From contig JAGGHK010000008.1 in NCBI GenBank assembly GCA_024104275.1, forward strand, positions 1 to 64,000: a DNA stretch of 64,000 bases. The letters are read 5' to 3'. Made by a program: the position numbers and the translations under genes. The notes beneath the pieces were generated by a model, which searched no databases, was not told the DNA's origin, and worked only from the letters and a program-made list of their open reading frames with translations. This document shows, piece by piece, positions 27,482 to 36,793 of this stretch (position 1 is its first letter; each line of letters begins with the position of its first letter). Source of the stretch: Bifidobacterium sp. (GTDB lineage Bacteria > Actinomycetota > Actinomycetes > Actinomycetales > Bifidobacteriaceae).

Positions 27482-28831
27482 ATGACAAAAGAAGTATTGG
27501 GAAAGCCGATCAGCCAGTGGGTTGACGAATTTCCGTTGATTGATACGCTGATGAAGGAAGAGGAGACGACGTGGTTCAACGACCGTCTGCAGTCCACCGA
27601 GCAAGGCATGAAGCAGGTCGGGTTGAGCATCAAGGACGTCGATGACGCCGCCGCGAGGCTCAAGCGTTTCGCGCCTCTGATCGAAGAGCTGTTCCCATCT
27701 ACCAAGCCGACGGAAGGAATCATCGAATCCCCGCTGGTCGCCGTTCCCGATCAGCGCCACGCACTTTCGAAGCGTTATGGGCAGGAGCTGCCGGGGCAGC
27801 TGTGGGCCAAGCTGGACAGCGAGCTTCCCATCAGCGGTTCGATCAAGGCCCGTGGCGGCATCTACGAGGTGTTGAAGCACGCCGAGGATTTGGCGATGGA
27901 AGCTGGGCTCCTTACTTATGATGATGACTATCGCAAGCTGGGAACCCCCGAAATGCGTAAGTTCTTCGGCCAGTACAAGATCGCCGTAGGTTCGACGGGC
28001 AATCTCGGCCTGTCCATCGGCATCATGAGTGCGGCGCTTGGCTTCGATGCCAGCGTGCACATGTCTGCGGACGCCCGCCAATGGAAAAAGGACAAGCTTC
28101 GCGCCAACGGCGTGCACGTTTTCGAGTATGAGCAGGATTATTCGGTGGCTGTGGCGGCTGGCAGAAAAGAAGCGGAAGCCGATCCGATGGCCTACTTCAT
28201 CGACGATGAGAATTCCTCCACACTCTTCCTGGGCTATGCGGCGGCGGGCCGTCGTCTCGCCGGCCAATTGCAGGCTTGCGGCGTCGAGGTCGACGAGGAC
28301 AACCCGCTGTTCGTTTACCTGCCTTGCGGCGTCGGCGGCAGCCCGGGCGGTGTCGCGTTCGGTATGAAGACGGTGTTCGGCGACAATGTTCATTGCATCC
28401 TTGCAGAACCGACGCATTGCCCGTCAATGCTCATCGGCACCTACACCAAGGAATACAACAACGTCTGCGTACAGGACTTCGGCATCGACAACGTCACGGC
28501 GGCCGACGGGCTGGCTTGCGGCCGTCCCTCGCAGTTCGTCTGCAAGGCCATGGAGCATCTTATCGACGGATTCCTGACCATCGACGATGACGAGCTCTAC
28601 CGCATTGAAGCCCAGCTTCATAATGCGTGCGATATTGATATCGAGCCTTCTGCGGCCGCTGGTTTCGTGGGCCCGTGGCGCGTGCTTGCCGGCAAGGAAT
28701 ACCGTGATCGCATAGGCCTTGACGACACCAAGATGGCGCACGCCACCCACGTCTCGTGGTGCACGGGCGGCTCGATGGTTCCTCGCGACGAGATGGCATC
28801 GTATATCGAGAAGGGGAATGGCCTGCTGTAA
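27482..28831 (+). CDS. dsdA: D-serine dehydratase (D-serine ammonia-lyase)
   Basis: A PLP enzyme that splits D-serine to pyruvate and ammonia, both feeding catabolism and relieving D-serine toxicity. It has 449 residues, close to the E. coli enzyme. The PLP lysine is Lys122 in [44 protein letters not shown], the phosphate-binding CGVGGSPGG and the ending [13 protein letters not shown] are family-specific. AAAGGAG lies before the ATG. It forms a likely operon with the GntP permease (100-bp gap) and perhaps the regulator at 28954 (122-bp gap). dsdA is not a standard bifidobacterial gene, so this module may be acquired or niche-specific. Confidence 0.96.
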   Translation: MTKEVLGKPISQWVDEFPLIDTLMKEEETTWFNDRLQSTEQGMKQVGLSIKDVDDAAARLKRFAPLIEELFPSTKPTEGIIESPLVAVPDQRHALSKRYGQELPGQLWAKLDSELPISGSIKARGGIYEVLKHAEDLAMEAGLLTYDDDYRKLGTPEMRKFFGQYKIAVGSTGNLGLSIGIMSAALGFDASVHMSADARQWKKDKLRANGVHVFEYEQDYSVAVAAGRKEAEADPMAYFIDDENSSTLFLGYAAAGRRLAGQLQACGVEVDEDNPLFVYLPCGVGGSPGGVAFGMKTVFGDNVHCILAEPTHCPSMLIGTYTKEYNNVCVQDFGIDNVTAADGLACGRPSQFVCKAMEHLIDGFLTIDDDELYRIEAQLHNACDIDIEPSAAAGFVGPWRVLAGKEYRDRIGLDDTKMAHATHVSWCTGGSMVPRDEMASYIEKGNGLL

Positions 28832-28953
28832 AGCCGGAATTTTGAAGTGATGTTTTCGTCAGGCGTGTGTGATGTTTGCCGTGCTGCGCCTGGCGATTTT
28901 TATATCCCTTTCCTTGAAACGGGATACGGCTGCTGTATATAGGAGGAAGTCCG

Positions 28954-29724
28954 ATGGATGAGCAGGATCCTTTGCAATCAGATGCATACCATGGCTACGA
29001 ATATGATGGGGGTATGGCAACAAAACGATTTTCTCGCGCTCGCAATGCGGAAGAGGAAAAACTCGATACGGAATTGCTCCAGCAATTCGTTCCGCTGGTC
29101 GAGTTCCTCGGCAAAGTGCTCGGACCGAGAAGTGAGGTAGTGCTTCACGATGCTTCCAAGGCCGACAAATCCGTTATCGCGATTGCCAACAATCAAGTTT
29201 CCGGGCGTCAGGTGGGCGCGCCCGCGACCGATTTTATGCTCAGGCTATTGCAGGAAGGCAATGCGAACGGCAAGGATTATGTCGTCGGTTACCAAGGAAG
29301 AACGGCACTGAGCAAAAATGCCTTGATATCGTCCACGTATCTGATTCGGCGAAAGAAGCGGATTATTGGTGCGTTATGCATCAACACCGATCAGACACCA
29401 TTCCTCAGGCTGGAACGAGCGCTGGAAGAGGTGGGCGCTTCCTACTCGTTTGCAGCCCAAGACGAGACGCCTCAGTCGCATGAGGAGGAAAATCTCATCA
29501 CCTCGATTGAGGATGTCGCCTCCGGGGTGATTGCCGATGCCAGCGCCAAGGCCGGTACGGACGTCGAATCCTTCGGTTTGGACCAGCGTCTTGCCGTGAT
29601 TTCGCAGTTGAACGATCAGGGTTATTTCAATTTCAAGGGTTCGGTCGCCAAAGTCGCCAAGCAGCTGGGTATCTCGGTATCGACGACATACCGTTATCTG
29701 CATATGATCGACGATCAGCAATGA
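28954..29724 (+). CDS. YheO/DauR-like transcriptional regulator
   Basis: A 256-residue DNA-binding protein. Residues ~40-150 form a YheO-type PAS-like sensor domain (FLGKVLGPRSEVVLHDAS, KNALISSTYLIRRKKRIIGALCINTD). After a ~50-residue acidic linker comes a C-terminal helix-turn-helix (about 205-250) ending AKQLGISVSTTYRYLHMID. The same two-domain plan occurs in DauR, a repressor of D-arginine use, so a D-amino-acid ligand is plausible. The AGGAGG site is six bases before the ATG. It sits directly after dsdA and probably controls this module, in place of the LysR-type DsdC known from enterobacteria. The regulatory link is inferred from context. Confidence 0.85.
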   Translation: MDEQDPLQSDAYHGYEYDGGMATKRFSRARNAEEEKLDTELLQQFVPLVEFLGKVLGPRSEVVLHDASKADKSVIAIANNQVSGRQVGAPATDFMLRLLQEGNANGKDYVVGYQGRTALSKNALISSTYLIRRKKRIIGALCINTDQTPFLRLERALEEVGASYSFAAQDETPQSHEEENLITSIEDVASGVIADASAKAGTDVESFGLDQRLAVISQLNDQGYFNFKGSVAKVAKQLGISVSTTYRYLHMIDDQQ

Positions 29725-29764
29725 GTTTTCCTGTACGGGAAGGCCGGTATTTGTTCGTCGCTTG

Positions 29765-29819
29765 GAGGGTTCGGCAAGGGGCGTCATTGGGTTTTGATTC
29801 GTTGCCGGCCCCTCTTTTA
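29765..29819 (+). terminator. Terminator of the D-serine module
   Basis: GAGGGTTCGGCAA (29765-29777) pairs with TTGCCGGCCCCTC (29802-29814) with one mismatch and one G.U pair, followed by TTTT. From here to 30266 (about 450 bp, AT-rich) I see no gene; it presumably holds the promoter for 30267. Confidence 0.6.
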
Positions 29820-30266
29820 TGGTCGAGCATGCTCAACATATTTTATTTATAAAGCTACGGTGAGCAGTGGGATGATTGCGGAATGTACTCCTGAATAATC
29901 GTAGAATAACTGTTCAGCGGTTGCCGAATAACCAGACAGTTTCGTTGTGTGGAGCTTGCGTTGCATTGTATGGTGTCATCGTTATGTGACGTACTTAACA
30001 ACGAATCAAAAACATTAAAACGAAATAATGGCCTTGGCGTGACGCTGAAGCGTTCTCCCGTATGTTCTAGGTCATAATTAGACAAATATGCATCAAACGC
30101 CATATGCGAACGTGGACGTCATCTCGCGCAATACTAGGCAAAACGCGAAGACGATAATGCGATACGCTTCTTAGACATTACAAAAACAAAGAAATTTGTA
30201 CCAGCGCAGAAATGGCACCACAAGTGCCGACAAGAGGTAACGCGCAATGTTCTAAGGATGACAGCC

Positions 30267-30746
30267 ATGACCACACGTAACGAATTCAACAAGCAGACCG
30301 ATTTTGCAAGCGGGCAGGCCAACTTTACGGCTCAGCGCGGCAACGCTGAAAGCAAGCAGGCCGACTTCGCGCAGAAGCAAGGTTCCGCGATCATGCATAG
30401 CGACCTTGCCAGGAAGCGCAACTTTGCAAGTGGTTATGGCTTCGCAGGCAATGAAGAGAATATTGCAGGAAAACAGCGCAACTTCGCCGGAGAAAAGGCC
30501 AACGCTGTCGGCAAGCAAGGCATCCTCTCCCGTTTCGGTTCATGGAAGCACGCCATCATGATGGCGGTCGTCTTCATCTGGGTCGCGGTCGTCTGCTTTG
30601 CCGCGTTCAAGGCGCTGGATACCGAAACCATAGTGACAGAGGGCCCTCAGACGGTCTCCGCGACCTATGAGCAGAAGCAGGCCGATGCCGACAAGTCCGC
30701 CGCCCCGGTTCCTTCCGTTTGGTTGGACGTGCAACAAACTTCATGA
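30267..30746 (+). CDS. Small single-pass membrane protein with repetitive N-terminus
   Basis: A 159-residue protein I do not recognise. Residues 1-88 are built from degenerate ~10-residue steps around (K/R)Q-x-(D/N)F-A (NKQTDFASGQANF, SKQADFAQKQG, ARKRNFASGYGF, GKQRNFAGEKANA). One hydrophobic helix (about 95-117, AIMMAVVFIWVAVVCFAAF) is followed by a ~40-residue tail. The ATG at 30267 has AAGGA upstream at usual spacing, better than the ATG at 30258. The repeats are polar and Ala/Gly-rich and probably not a folded enzyme. The basic residues just before the helix suggest the N-terminus is cytosolic. A terminator follows at 30797. Function unknown. Confidence 0.65.
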   Translation: MTTRNEFNKQTDFASGQANFTAQRGNAESKQADFAQKQGSAIMHSDLARKRNFASGYGFAGNEENIAGKQRNFAGEKANAVGKQGILSRFGSWKHAIMMAVVFIWVAVVCFAAFKALDTETIVTEGPQTVSATYEQKQADADKSAAPVPSVWLDVQQTS

Positions 30747-30796
30747 TGTTCGAGCTCTTGGCTGATACTCAATTTTGTAATTTAGGCGTTCTTGAC

Positions 30797-30840
30797 GGCC
30801 GGTTTCCAACATGGCGCAGATTCCATGTCGGAAACCGGCC
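30797..30840 (+). terminator. Long hairpin between the small membrane protein and DUF4143 copy 3
   Basis: An 18-bp nearly perfect inverted repeat (30797-30814 against 30823-30840, GGCCGGTTTCC...) is followed by ATTTTC. It lies between convergent genes and could terminate both. Its GGCCGGTTTC arm resembles an arm of repeat family B. Confidence 0.65.
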
Positions 30841-30884
30841 ATTTTCATTTGCGACTCTGCGGCTTGGGGATTGCGGCAGCGACA

Positions 30885-32078
30885 CTACTGATTTTCCAAC
30901 AGCCAATCGAGCAGATTCTCCTGCTTGATGCCGGCGTGGTCGCCGTTGCCGATATGGTCCAGAGTCAGTAGGGTTTTAGGATGATTGTCTTCGATGCTTT
31001 GCAGTGGTGCGAGTTCGCGGGCAAGCGTCGCGTTGTCGAGCACGGTCTGCGAGACTTGGAAGTAATGGACTCCATCGGCATTGGTTGCGCAAAAGTCGAT
31101 TTCTTTGCTACCGATTTTGCCAATAGAAACGGTGCGATAACGCCGCAAGAGTTCAAGGTAGACCACATTTTCGATGCGGTGGCCGGTGTCGCCGCCTGAT
31201 TTGCCGAGAAACCAGAACCTGAAGCCGGTGTCTCCCAAGTAATATTTTTCCGTCGTTTGCAGGTAGGATTTGCCTTTGATGTCATAACGATCGGCGCGGA
31301 ACAGCAAATAGTTTTCGCACAGCGCCGATATATATTCGCGGACCGTATTCCGGGAAACGGAGGCGTGCTCCTGTTTCATCGTGTTGGCAATGCCGGTTAG
31401 CGAGGTGAGATTGCCGACGTTATCAGCTAGGAACGCAGCTACTTCGCTAAATGCCGTCATATCTATTTTGGGACGTCTCGTGGCGATGTTTTTCACCAAG
31501 ATGGTGTTGAACACGCCGCCGAGATAGTCGGCGATGCTCTGTTCGTCGTCAAGATAGGTGGTATAGGGCAGGCCCCCGTAAGTGAGATAACGTTCGAACG
31601 ATTGGTCCGAGGTCTCCGATTCAGGCCGAGTGGTTTGATATTCGGCAAACGAAAGCGGGAACATGTTGAGTTCGACGTAACGGCCGGTCAGCAGTGTCGC
31701 GAGTTCGCTGGAAAGTAGCTTCGCGTTCGAGCCGGTGATGTAGATATCTGTATCTTTGCGGATGTATAGCGCATCGACTGTTTTTTCGAAATGCTCGACA
31801 TGCTGGATTTCATCGAGAAAGATATAGTTTTGGCCGGGCTGCAGACGTTTGAGTATGTAATCGTATAGCGGTTTGGCTTCGGTTGGGTAGTCGTCGTCCA
31901 AGCTTTCGAAGTTGATGGCGATGATGTTCTTGGGATTGACGCCTTCTTCGGCGAGGTGATTACGGAAGATTTCGAGTATCTTTGATTTGCCGCTGCGGCG
32001 CATGCCCGTCACTACTTTGATGGGTTCCTTGTCGCGCCAGCGTTCCAGCCAATCCAAATAATAAGGACGATTAATCAT
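30885..32078 (-). CDS. AAA-family ATPase with DUF4143 C-terminal domain (copy 3)
   Basis: A 397-residue member of the same broad family as 10168 and 12081. Walker A GMRRSGKS is at 25-32, Walker B IFLDEIQH has its acidic pair at 89-90, and YITGSNAKLLSSELATLLTGRYVEL is the sensor and linker. The C-terminal DUF4143 part contains ATRRPKIDM...LADNVGNLTSL and the nuclease-fold-like GSKEIDFCATNAD. The ATG at 32078 has GGAG seven bases upstream; a TTG two codons earlier is less likely. Just upstream lie four 14-bp palindromes at an exact 40-bp period, the first 17 bp from the start codon. No partner gene is linked, and the function is unknown. Confidence 0.85.
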   Translation of the reverse strand: MINRPYYLDWLERWRDKEPIKVVTGMRRSGKSKILEIFRNHLAEEGVNPKNIIAINFESLDDDYPTEAKPLYDYILKRLQPGQNYIFLDEIQHVEHFEKTVDALYIRKDTDIYITGSNAKLLSSELATLLTGRYVELNMFPLSFAEYQTTRPESETSDQSFERYLTYGGLPYTTYLDDEQSIADYLGGVFNTILVKNIATRRPKIDMTAFSEVAAFLADNVGNLTSLTGIANTMKQEHASVSRNTVREYISALCENYLLFRADRYDIKGKSYLQTTEKYYLGDTGFRFWFLGKSGGDTGHRIENVVYLELLRRYRTVSIGKIGSKEIDFCATNADGVHYFQVSQTVLDNATLARELAPLQSIEDNHPKTLLTLDHIGNGDHAGIKQENLLDWLLENQ

Positions 32079-32095
32079 TTTCAAGCTCCAAACCC

Positions 32096-32229
32096 GTCAA
32101 TATATTGACCAGTTTAACATAAAAATTAAAAAACGGTCAGTCTGTTGACTGATTTTATATGAAAGTTAAAAAACCGTCAGTCTATTGACAGGACTTTCTA
32201 TTTTGGATGAAAGATGTCAATAGACTGAC
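32096..32229. repeat. Four 14-bp palindromes at an exact 40-bp period upstream of DUF4143 copy 3
   Basis: GTCAATATATTGAC (32096), GTCAGTCTGTTGAC (32136), GTCAGTCTATTGAC (32176) and GTCAATAGACTGAC (32216) are spaced exactly 40 bp. All keep the ends GTCA and TGAC; the fourth is the inverted form of the third. AT-rich spacers include AAAGTTAAAAAAC-like repeats. The first element begins 17 bp before the ATPase start codon, so binding there could block its transcription or translation. Confidence 0.85.
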
Positions 32230-32319
32230 AGAACTTTTGGCTGTCGTGAGTGCCAAGTCGACGAATGATGGTCGCGTATAGCCAAATGGGCTGTTATTTG
32301 TGTAACCACATGGGCCTTG

Positions 32320-33867
32320 TTATTCGGCAGTATTCGTGGTTTCCGGTTGATTCTGTTCTTTTTGCTCTGTCTGCTCCTTCAGCGCTTCGGAACGAGCCGA
32401 GGAGACGTCCATATCGGCAAGCTTGACGATATGGGTGTGGTGCGTGAACTTAAAGCCGAAGTAGAGGATGGCGACGAGGATGACGCTGAAATAGGTCATC
32501 AGCAGCTCGCCCACATTGCCGGAGGCGAAGGCCGGAAGGTCCTGCCCGCAGATCACGACCAGGCAGATCACGATGGCGAGGATCGGGCCGAGCGGGAAGA
32601 GTTTTGCATGGTACTTCAGTTCCGAGAGCTTGTGGCCCTGCAGCTTGAACGCGCGGCGGAAGCGGAAGTGGCTCAGCGCGATGCCGATCCACGAGATGAA
32701 GCCGGTCAGGCCGGTCGCGGTGACGAGCCACATATAGAATTTTGGCCCGAAAATGCTGGACGAGAAGGCCAGCGCTTCGATGCATAGCGTGGTGATCAGC
32801 GCAGCCAGTGGCACGCCGCGCTTGGTGGTGGTCCCCAGGAACTTCGGCGCGTAGCCGTCCTTTGCCATGCCGTAGAGCATGCGGCTTGAGGCGTAGGCGC
32901 CGGTGTTGACGGCGGAAAGAATCGAGGTCAGCACCACTGCGTTCATAATGCTTGCGGCCCCGGCCAGGCCGGCCTTTTCGAAGACGATGGTGAACGGCGA
33001 CATCGCAATGTTGCTGTCCGAAGCGCCGAGCAGGTTCCTGTCGGTATACGGGATGATGGCGGCGATGACGAAAATGGACAAGAGATAGAAGAGCACAATG
33101 CGCCAGAAGACGTTGTTGATGGCCTTCGGCACCGCCTGGCTTGGGTTTTCGGATTCGCCGGCGGTCACGCCTACGACTTCCGTGCCTTGGAACGAGTAGC
33201 CGGCGATGAGGAAGACGCCCATAATCGCTGGAAGTCCGCCGATGAACGGCCCGCCTTTATACGTAAAGTTCTTGAAGCCGACGGCCGGCTGGAACATGAT
33301 GCCGCAGATCATCATCAGGCCGACGACGATGAAGATGATGATGGTGACCACTTTGATCAGCGCCAGCCAGAATTCGGTCTCGCCGAACGCGGAGACCACG
33401 AAGGCGTTGAGACAGAAGATGATGACGAGCATCGTCAGGCTCCACACCCAGCCCGGTGATTTCGGGAACCAGTACTGCATCAGAAGCGCGGCGGTCGAGA
33501 TGTCGGTGGCGCCGGAAATCGCCCAGTTGAGCCAGTAGTCCCAGCCCATCGCGAAGCCCAGTGCGGGGTCGACGTATTTGGAGCTATACACCGAGAACGA
33601 ACCGGAAACCGGCATGTTGGTGGCGAGTTCGCCGAGGCTGGTCATCAAAAAGTAGACCATCACACCCATGGCCGCGTAGGCCACGAGCCCGCCGCCGGGG
33701 CCGGCCTGCGCGATGGTGCCTCCGGAGGTCATGAACAGGCCGGTGCCGATGCACCCGCCGAGGGCGATCATCGAGATGTGACGGGTTTTGAGCTTGCGGA
33801 TGACGTGGTTGCCGCTGCCTCTGCTGCTCGTAACGTTACGTATTGCTGTGCCCGACTCGCTGGTCAT
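32320..33867 (-). CDS. Amino-acid permease (APC superfamily, LysP-like)
   Basis: A 515-residue, 12-helix importer. The first helix region reads KTRHISMIALGGCIGTGLFMTSG, the APC hallmark, followed by GPGGGLVAYAAMGVMVYFLMTSLGELA and, mid-protein, FQGTEVVGVTAGESENP. This series resembles lysine-specific (LysP) and related basic amino-acid permeases more than the divergent neighbour does. The ATG at 33867 is supported by GAGGAG eight bases upstream. The frame is open ~340 bp further but that part is not family-like. A ~35-residue charged tail rich in Gln/Glu ends the protein. It is divergent from the permease at 34413 across a 545-bp AT-rich spacer. Substrate lysine is a guess. Confidence 0.87.
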   Translation of the reverse strand: MTSESGTAIRNVTSSRGSGNHVIRKLKTRHISMIALGGCIGTGLFMTSGGTIAQAGPGGGLVAYAAMGVMVYFLMTSLGELATNMPVSGSFSVYSSKYVDPALGFAMGWDYWLNWAISGATDISTAALLMQYWFPKSPGWVWSLTMLVIIFCLNAFVVSAFGETEFWLALIKVVTIIIFIVVGLMMICGIMFQPAVGFKNFTYKGGPFIGGLPAIMGVFLIAGYSFQGTEVVGVTAGESENPSQAVPKAINNVFWRIVLFYLLSIFVIAAIIPYTDRNLLGASDSNIAMSPFTIVFEKAGLAGAASIMNAVVLTSILSAVNTGAYASSRMLYGMAKDGYAPKFLGTTTKRGVPLAALITTLCIEALAFSSSIFGPKFYMWLVTATGLTGFISWIGIALSHFRFRRAFKLQGHKLSELKYHAKLFPLGPILAIVICLVVICGQDLPAFASGNVGELLMTYFSVILVAILYFGFKFTHHTHIVKLADMDVSSARSEALKEQTEQKEQNQPETTNTAE

Positions 33868-34412
33868 GTGGCGCTCCTCTTTCACGGGATTCCCTGCTCG
33901 TGTATTTTCCATCGCGTCTTTCGGCGCGACGGATCGATGGGAATAAACCTCATGGGCCGTTCGACCGTGATTGGCGGCTGGAATTTGCGGCTCGTTTGAA
34001 AATTCCCCCAACACGTCGAAAGTGTAAGAGGGTAAAAGGATATTTGTGTTAAGAAGTTCAGAATTCGGTGGGAGCTTTCTCACGTTTTGAGAGTGGGTAT
34101 GTTCCTGCGGTTTCCCGAACAAGTAGATTTCGATCAATATGTGATATAAAAATTTCATTTTCGCGTCGAAGTGGTCCACTTTATGAGACGCTGACCAAAA
34201 CTTTTGCAATTCGGTGAGATATAAGCGATAAACGTTGAAATGTCGAGTGGCTTACAGGGAATTGTCTAATTATTTATATGGATTTTAATTATAATCTAGC
34301 ATTTTGTTGACGATAAAGTCCGCAAAACCGGCCTATGAAACCTTGATGTCATCTCTCGGGGCGTACCCTATTCACTATTGCGCGCGTAAGCAGCAAAAGC
34401 GAAGGGAAGACT

Positions 34413-35960
34413 ATGACACAAATGGATGAAAGCAGAAATGCCGCAACCAATGCTGACACCAACGCCAAAGCTGCAAACGATTCGTCGGCGAACGCAGGGA
34501 ACGTCAGCGGCGGCAGCGCCGGTGAAACGACCAACCAGCTCGAGCGAGGCCTGAGCAACCGTCACGTTCAGTTCATCGCCATCGGCGGCACCATCGGCAC
34601 CGGCCTTTTCCTTGGCTCCGGCAAGTCGATCGCACTGACGGGCCCGAGCATCATCCTGGTCTACATCTTCGTGGGTGTGATGATGTTCCTGCTGATGCGG
34701 GCCATCGGCGAGCTGATGTATTACGACCCCGACCAGCACACGTTCATCAACTTCATCGGGCGTTACCTCGGCTCTGGCTGGGGCCATTTCGCGGGTTGGA
34801 CCTACTGGATCGTCCTTATTTTGATGGGTCTTTCCGAAATCACCGCCGTCGGCACATACTTTGTCACGTTCTTTGACACTTTTGGCTACGACCTGCGCAA
34901 ATGGCAGCCGCTCATCGAAGTCTGCTTCCTCGCGGTGCTTGCGATTATCAATCTTGTGGCTGTCAAGGCGTTCGGCGAGACGGAATTCTGGTTCTCGATG
35001 ATCAAGATCACGCTGATCGTCGGCCTGATCGTCACCGCCATCGTGATGGTTATTATCGGCTACCACTATCCGGCCGTCCATATTCACGGTGTCGACCACA
35101 TCAGTCCTGCCGGACATGCCGGTTTCGACAACATCTTCAGCGGCCTTTCGCTGGCTCCGAACGGCTGGCTGGCGCTTCTGATGAGCTTCCAGATGGTCTT
35201 CTTTGCCTACGAGATGATTGAATTCGTCGGCGTCACCGTCTCCGAAACCAAGAACCCGCGCAAGGTGCTGCCGAAAGCCATCAACGAGATCATCATGCGA
35301 ATCCTGATCTTCTACGTCGGCGCGCTCATCGCCATCATGTTGATCGTCCCGTGGTGCACGTTCAAGCCGAACAAGGACGGCTCCTTCGCCTCCCCGTTCA
35401 TCATGGTCTTCCAATATGCGGGCCTCAACTGGGCTTCGGCGCTGGTCTTCTTCGTGGTCATCACCGCCGCGTCCTCGGCGCTCAACTCCCTGCTCTATTC
35501 CGCGGGCCGCCACCTCTTCCAGCTGGCTGAGGTCTCCACTTCGCCCGCGCTGCGCAAGCTCGGCGTCGTTTCCAAGCGCAAAGTTCCGGCGCGCGCCATC
35601 GTGGTCTCCGCCTGCTTCATCCTCCTCTCGCCGATCATCAACGCGATTCCGAAGGTCTCCAACGTCTTCGTCCTCTTCTCTTCGGCTTCCAGCGCCGTGA
35701 TCATCTTCGTCTATGTACTGACGATGGTCGCCCACCAGCGCTATCGCCAGTCCGCCGATTTCATGGCTGACGGTTTTGTGATGCCGGCCTACAAGGTCAC
35801 CAATACATTGACGATCATCTTCTTCGTGTTCATTTACGTGACGCTCTTCCTTTCCGCAGACACGCGCGGTTCGGCCATCGCCGGGCTGGTCTGGCTGGTG
35901 CTTTTCGGTGGCTACAGTCTGATTCGTTACCGTGGAAAAGAAGCCGAGATTTTAGCCTGA
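34413..35960 (+). CDS. Amino-acid permease (APC superfamily, AAT family)
   Basis: A 515-residue, 12-helix importer. A ~45-residue Ala/Asn-rich cytosolic start precedes LERGLSNRHVQFIAIGGTIGTGLFLGSGK, the usual AAT entry. Later marks are MRAIGELMYYDP, VKAFGETEFWFSMIKI, MVFFAYEMIEFVGVTVSETKNP and LYSAGRHLFQLAE. AAT members carry D-alanine/D-serine/glycine, aromatic amino acids, asparagine, proline or GABA. The motif set is nearest CycA/AnsP-type proteins, so a small neutral substrate is likely but unproven. GAAGGGA precedes the ATG. In the 398-bp spacer after it there is no terminator I can support. Confidence 0.87.
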   Translation: MTQMDESRNAATNADTNAKAANDSSANAGNVSGGSAGETTNQLERGLSNRHVQFIAIGGTIGTGLFLGSGKSIALTGPSIILVYIFVGVMMFLLMRAIGELMYYDPDQHTFINFIGRYLGSGWGHFAGWTYWIVLILMGLSEITAVGTYFVTFFDTFGYDLRKWQPLIEVCFLAVLAIINLVAVKAFGETEFWFSMIKITLIVGLIVTAIVMVIIGYHYPAVHIHGVDHISPAGHAGFDNIFSGLSLAPNGWLALLMSFQMVFFAYEMIEFVGVTVSETKNPRKVLPKAINEIIMRILIFYVGALIAIMLIVPWCTFKPNKDGSFASPFIMVFQYAGLNWASALVFFVVITAASSALNSLLYSAGRHLFQLAEVSTSPALRKLGVVSKRKVPARAIVVSACFILLSPIINAIPKVSNVFVLFSSASSAVIIFVYVLTMVAHQRYRQSADFMADGFVMPAYKVTNTLTIIFFVFIYVTLFLSADTRGSAIAGLVWLVLFGGYSLIRYRGKEAEILA

Positions 35961-36282
35961 GAGAGAAATTGCTGGTGGATTTAAATAAATTGTTTATTGG
36001 AACGTTTGATGGTCACGGGAGCTTTAGTCTCAAGCTGATTACGCTGTGAGCGTGAACAATCTTAAAAAGGTTTTTAGGAACGTCAACGGCCTCGAAAGTA
36101 TTGCAATTATTGGTTTTTTGATATTTGCTATCAGAAATTAATTGTGAAAATCGGCGCGAAATGCGGCAATCGGAATTGACAAATAAAAATGCTGTAATAC
36201 CTTTAATGGTATTGGTGTTAAGAATTCTTACACCAATGTAGTTTGTGCAATGATAGTTGATCCACAATTGGGTCAGAAGCTA

Positions 36283-36332
36283 TTCCGGTTTTCCGGAAAA
36301 GTGATACAATGTAACTATCTGTAACACAGATA
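36283..36332 (+). promoter_or_regulatory. Promoter with two palindromes before the ribbon-helix-helix gene
   Basis: TACAAT at 36305-36310 is a good -10. Upstream lies a perfect 16-bp palindrome TTCCGGTTTTCCGGAA (36283-36298), over the -35 zone. Just downstream is another, TATCTGTAACACAGATA (36316-36332), across the likely start site. Two operators flanking a -10 suggest autoregulation by the small DNA-binding protein. Confidence 0.5.
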
Positions 36333-36358
36333 TTCACGGATATTAACGGAGGTAGGAA

Positions 36359-36562
36359 ATGGTTAAGGCGGCTAAGGCACAGCATGGAGTTCGTCAGCTT
36401 CAGGAGCGCACCTGGTGCGTTCGTGCGACTTCGGAACTGGCTGATTGGGTTCTTTCGGGCGCGGCGGACGAAGAGATTCGTCCTTCTGCACTCATTCGCG
36501 AGGCGGTTGGCGAGTATCTGAAGCGCCATCACGCTGATCTTCGTCCGGTCGCCGAGGCCTGA
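36359..36562 (+). CDS. Small ribbon-helix-helix-like protein
   Basis: A 67-residue basic protein. The C-terminal half, IRPSALIREAVGEYLKRH, matches the two helices of CopG/Arc-type ribbon-helix-helix DNA-binding proteins. The preceding RTWCVRATSELADWV could supply the strand. GGAGG eight bases before the ATG is strong. The gene stands alone, with its own promoter and terminator, and no toxin gene is adjacent, so it is not an obvious antitoxin. A global or autogenous regulator is the best guess. Confidence 0.65.
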   Translation: MVKAAKAQHGVRQLQERTWCVRATSELADWVLSGAADEEIRPSALIREAVGEYLKRHHADLRPVAEA

Positions 36563-36614
36563 TTCAAGGTTTTATAACACTTTTCACGTCTGCGTTTGAA
36601 GAATGTAGACGTCT

Positions 36615-36648
36615 ACCACTTGTCGTTTGATGCGGCAAGTGGTTTTTT
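36615..36648 (+). terminator. Intrinsic terminator after the ribbon-helix-helix gene
   Basis: ACCACTTG (36615-36622) pairs with CAAGTGGT (36636-36643) and runs straight into TTTTTT. Confidence 0.88.
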
Positions 36649-36729
36649 GTTGTCTGAAGTCGGCTATCGCTTAATCGGTTTCGAGAATCATGCAAGATAT
36701 GATGTTCTTCACATTTGGCAAAATGCTGA

Positions 36730-36760
36730 TAGTGTTAACTATTCGATGGTGTTAACATTG
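36730..36760. promoter_or_regulatory. Paired GTTAAC sites before marR
   Basis: GTTAAC occurs at 36734-36739 and 36751-36756, each within TGTTAACWWT, about 40-60 bp before the marR start. MarR proteins usually bind such AT-rich inverted repeats near their own promoters. A related TTAACATCGTTAA lies at about 37630-37650, before the ABC exporter. Confidence 0.4.
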
Positions 36761-36793
36761 CATACGCATTAATCTTCAGGAAACGGAACAGTC

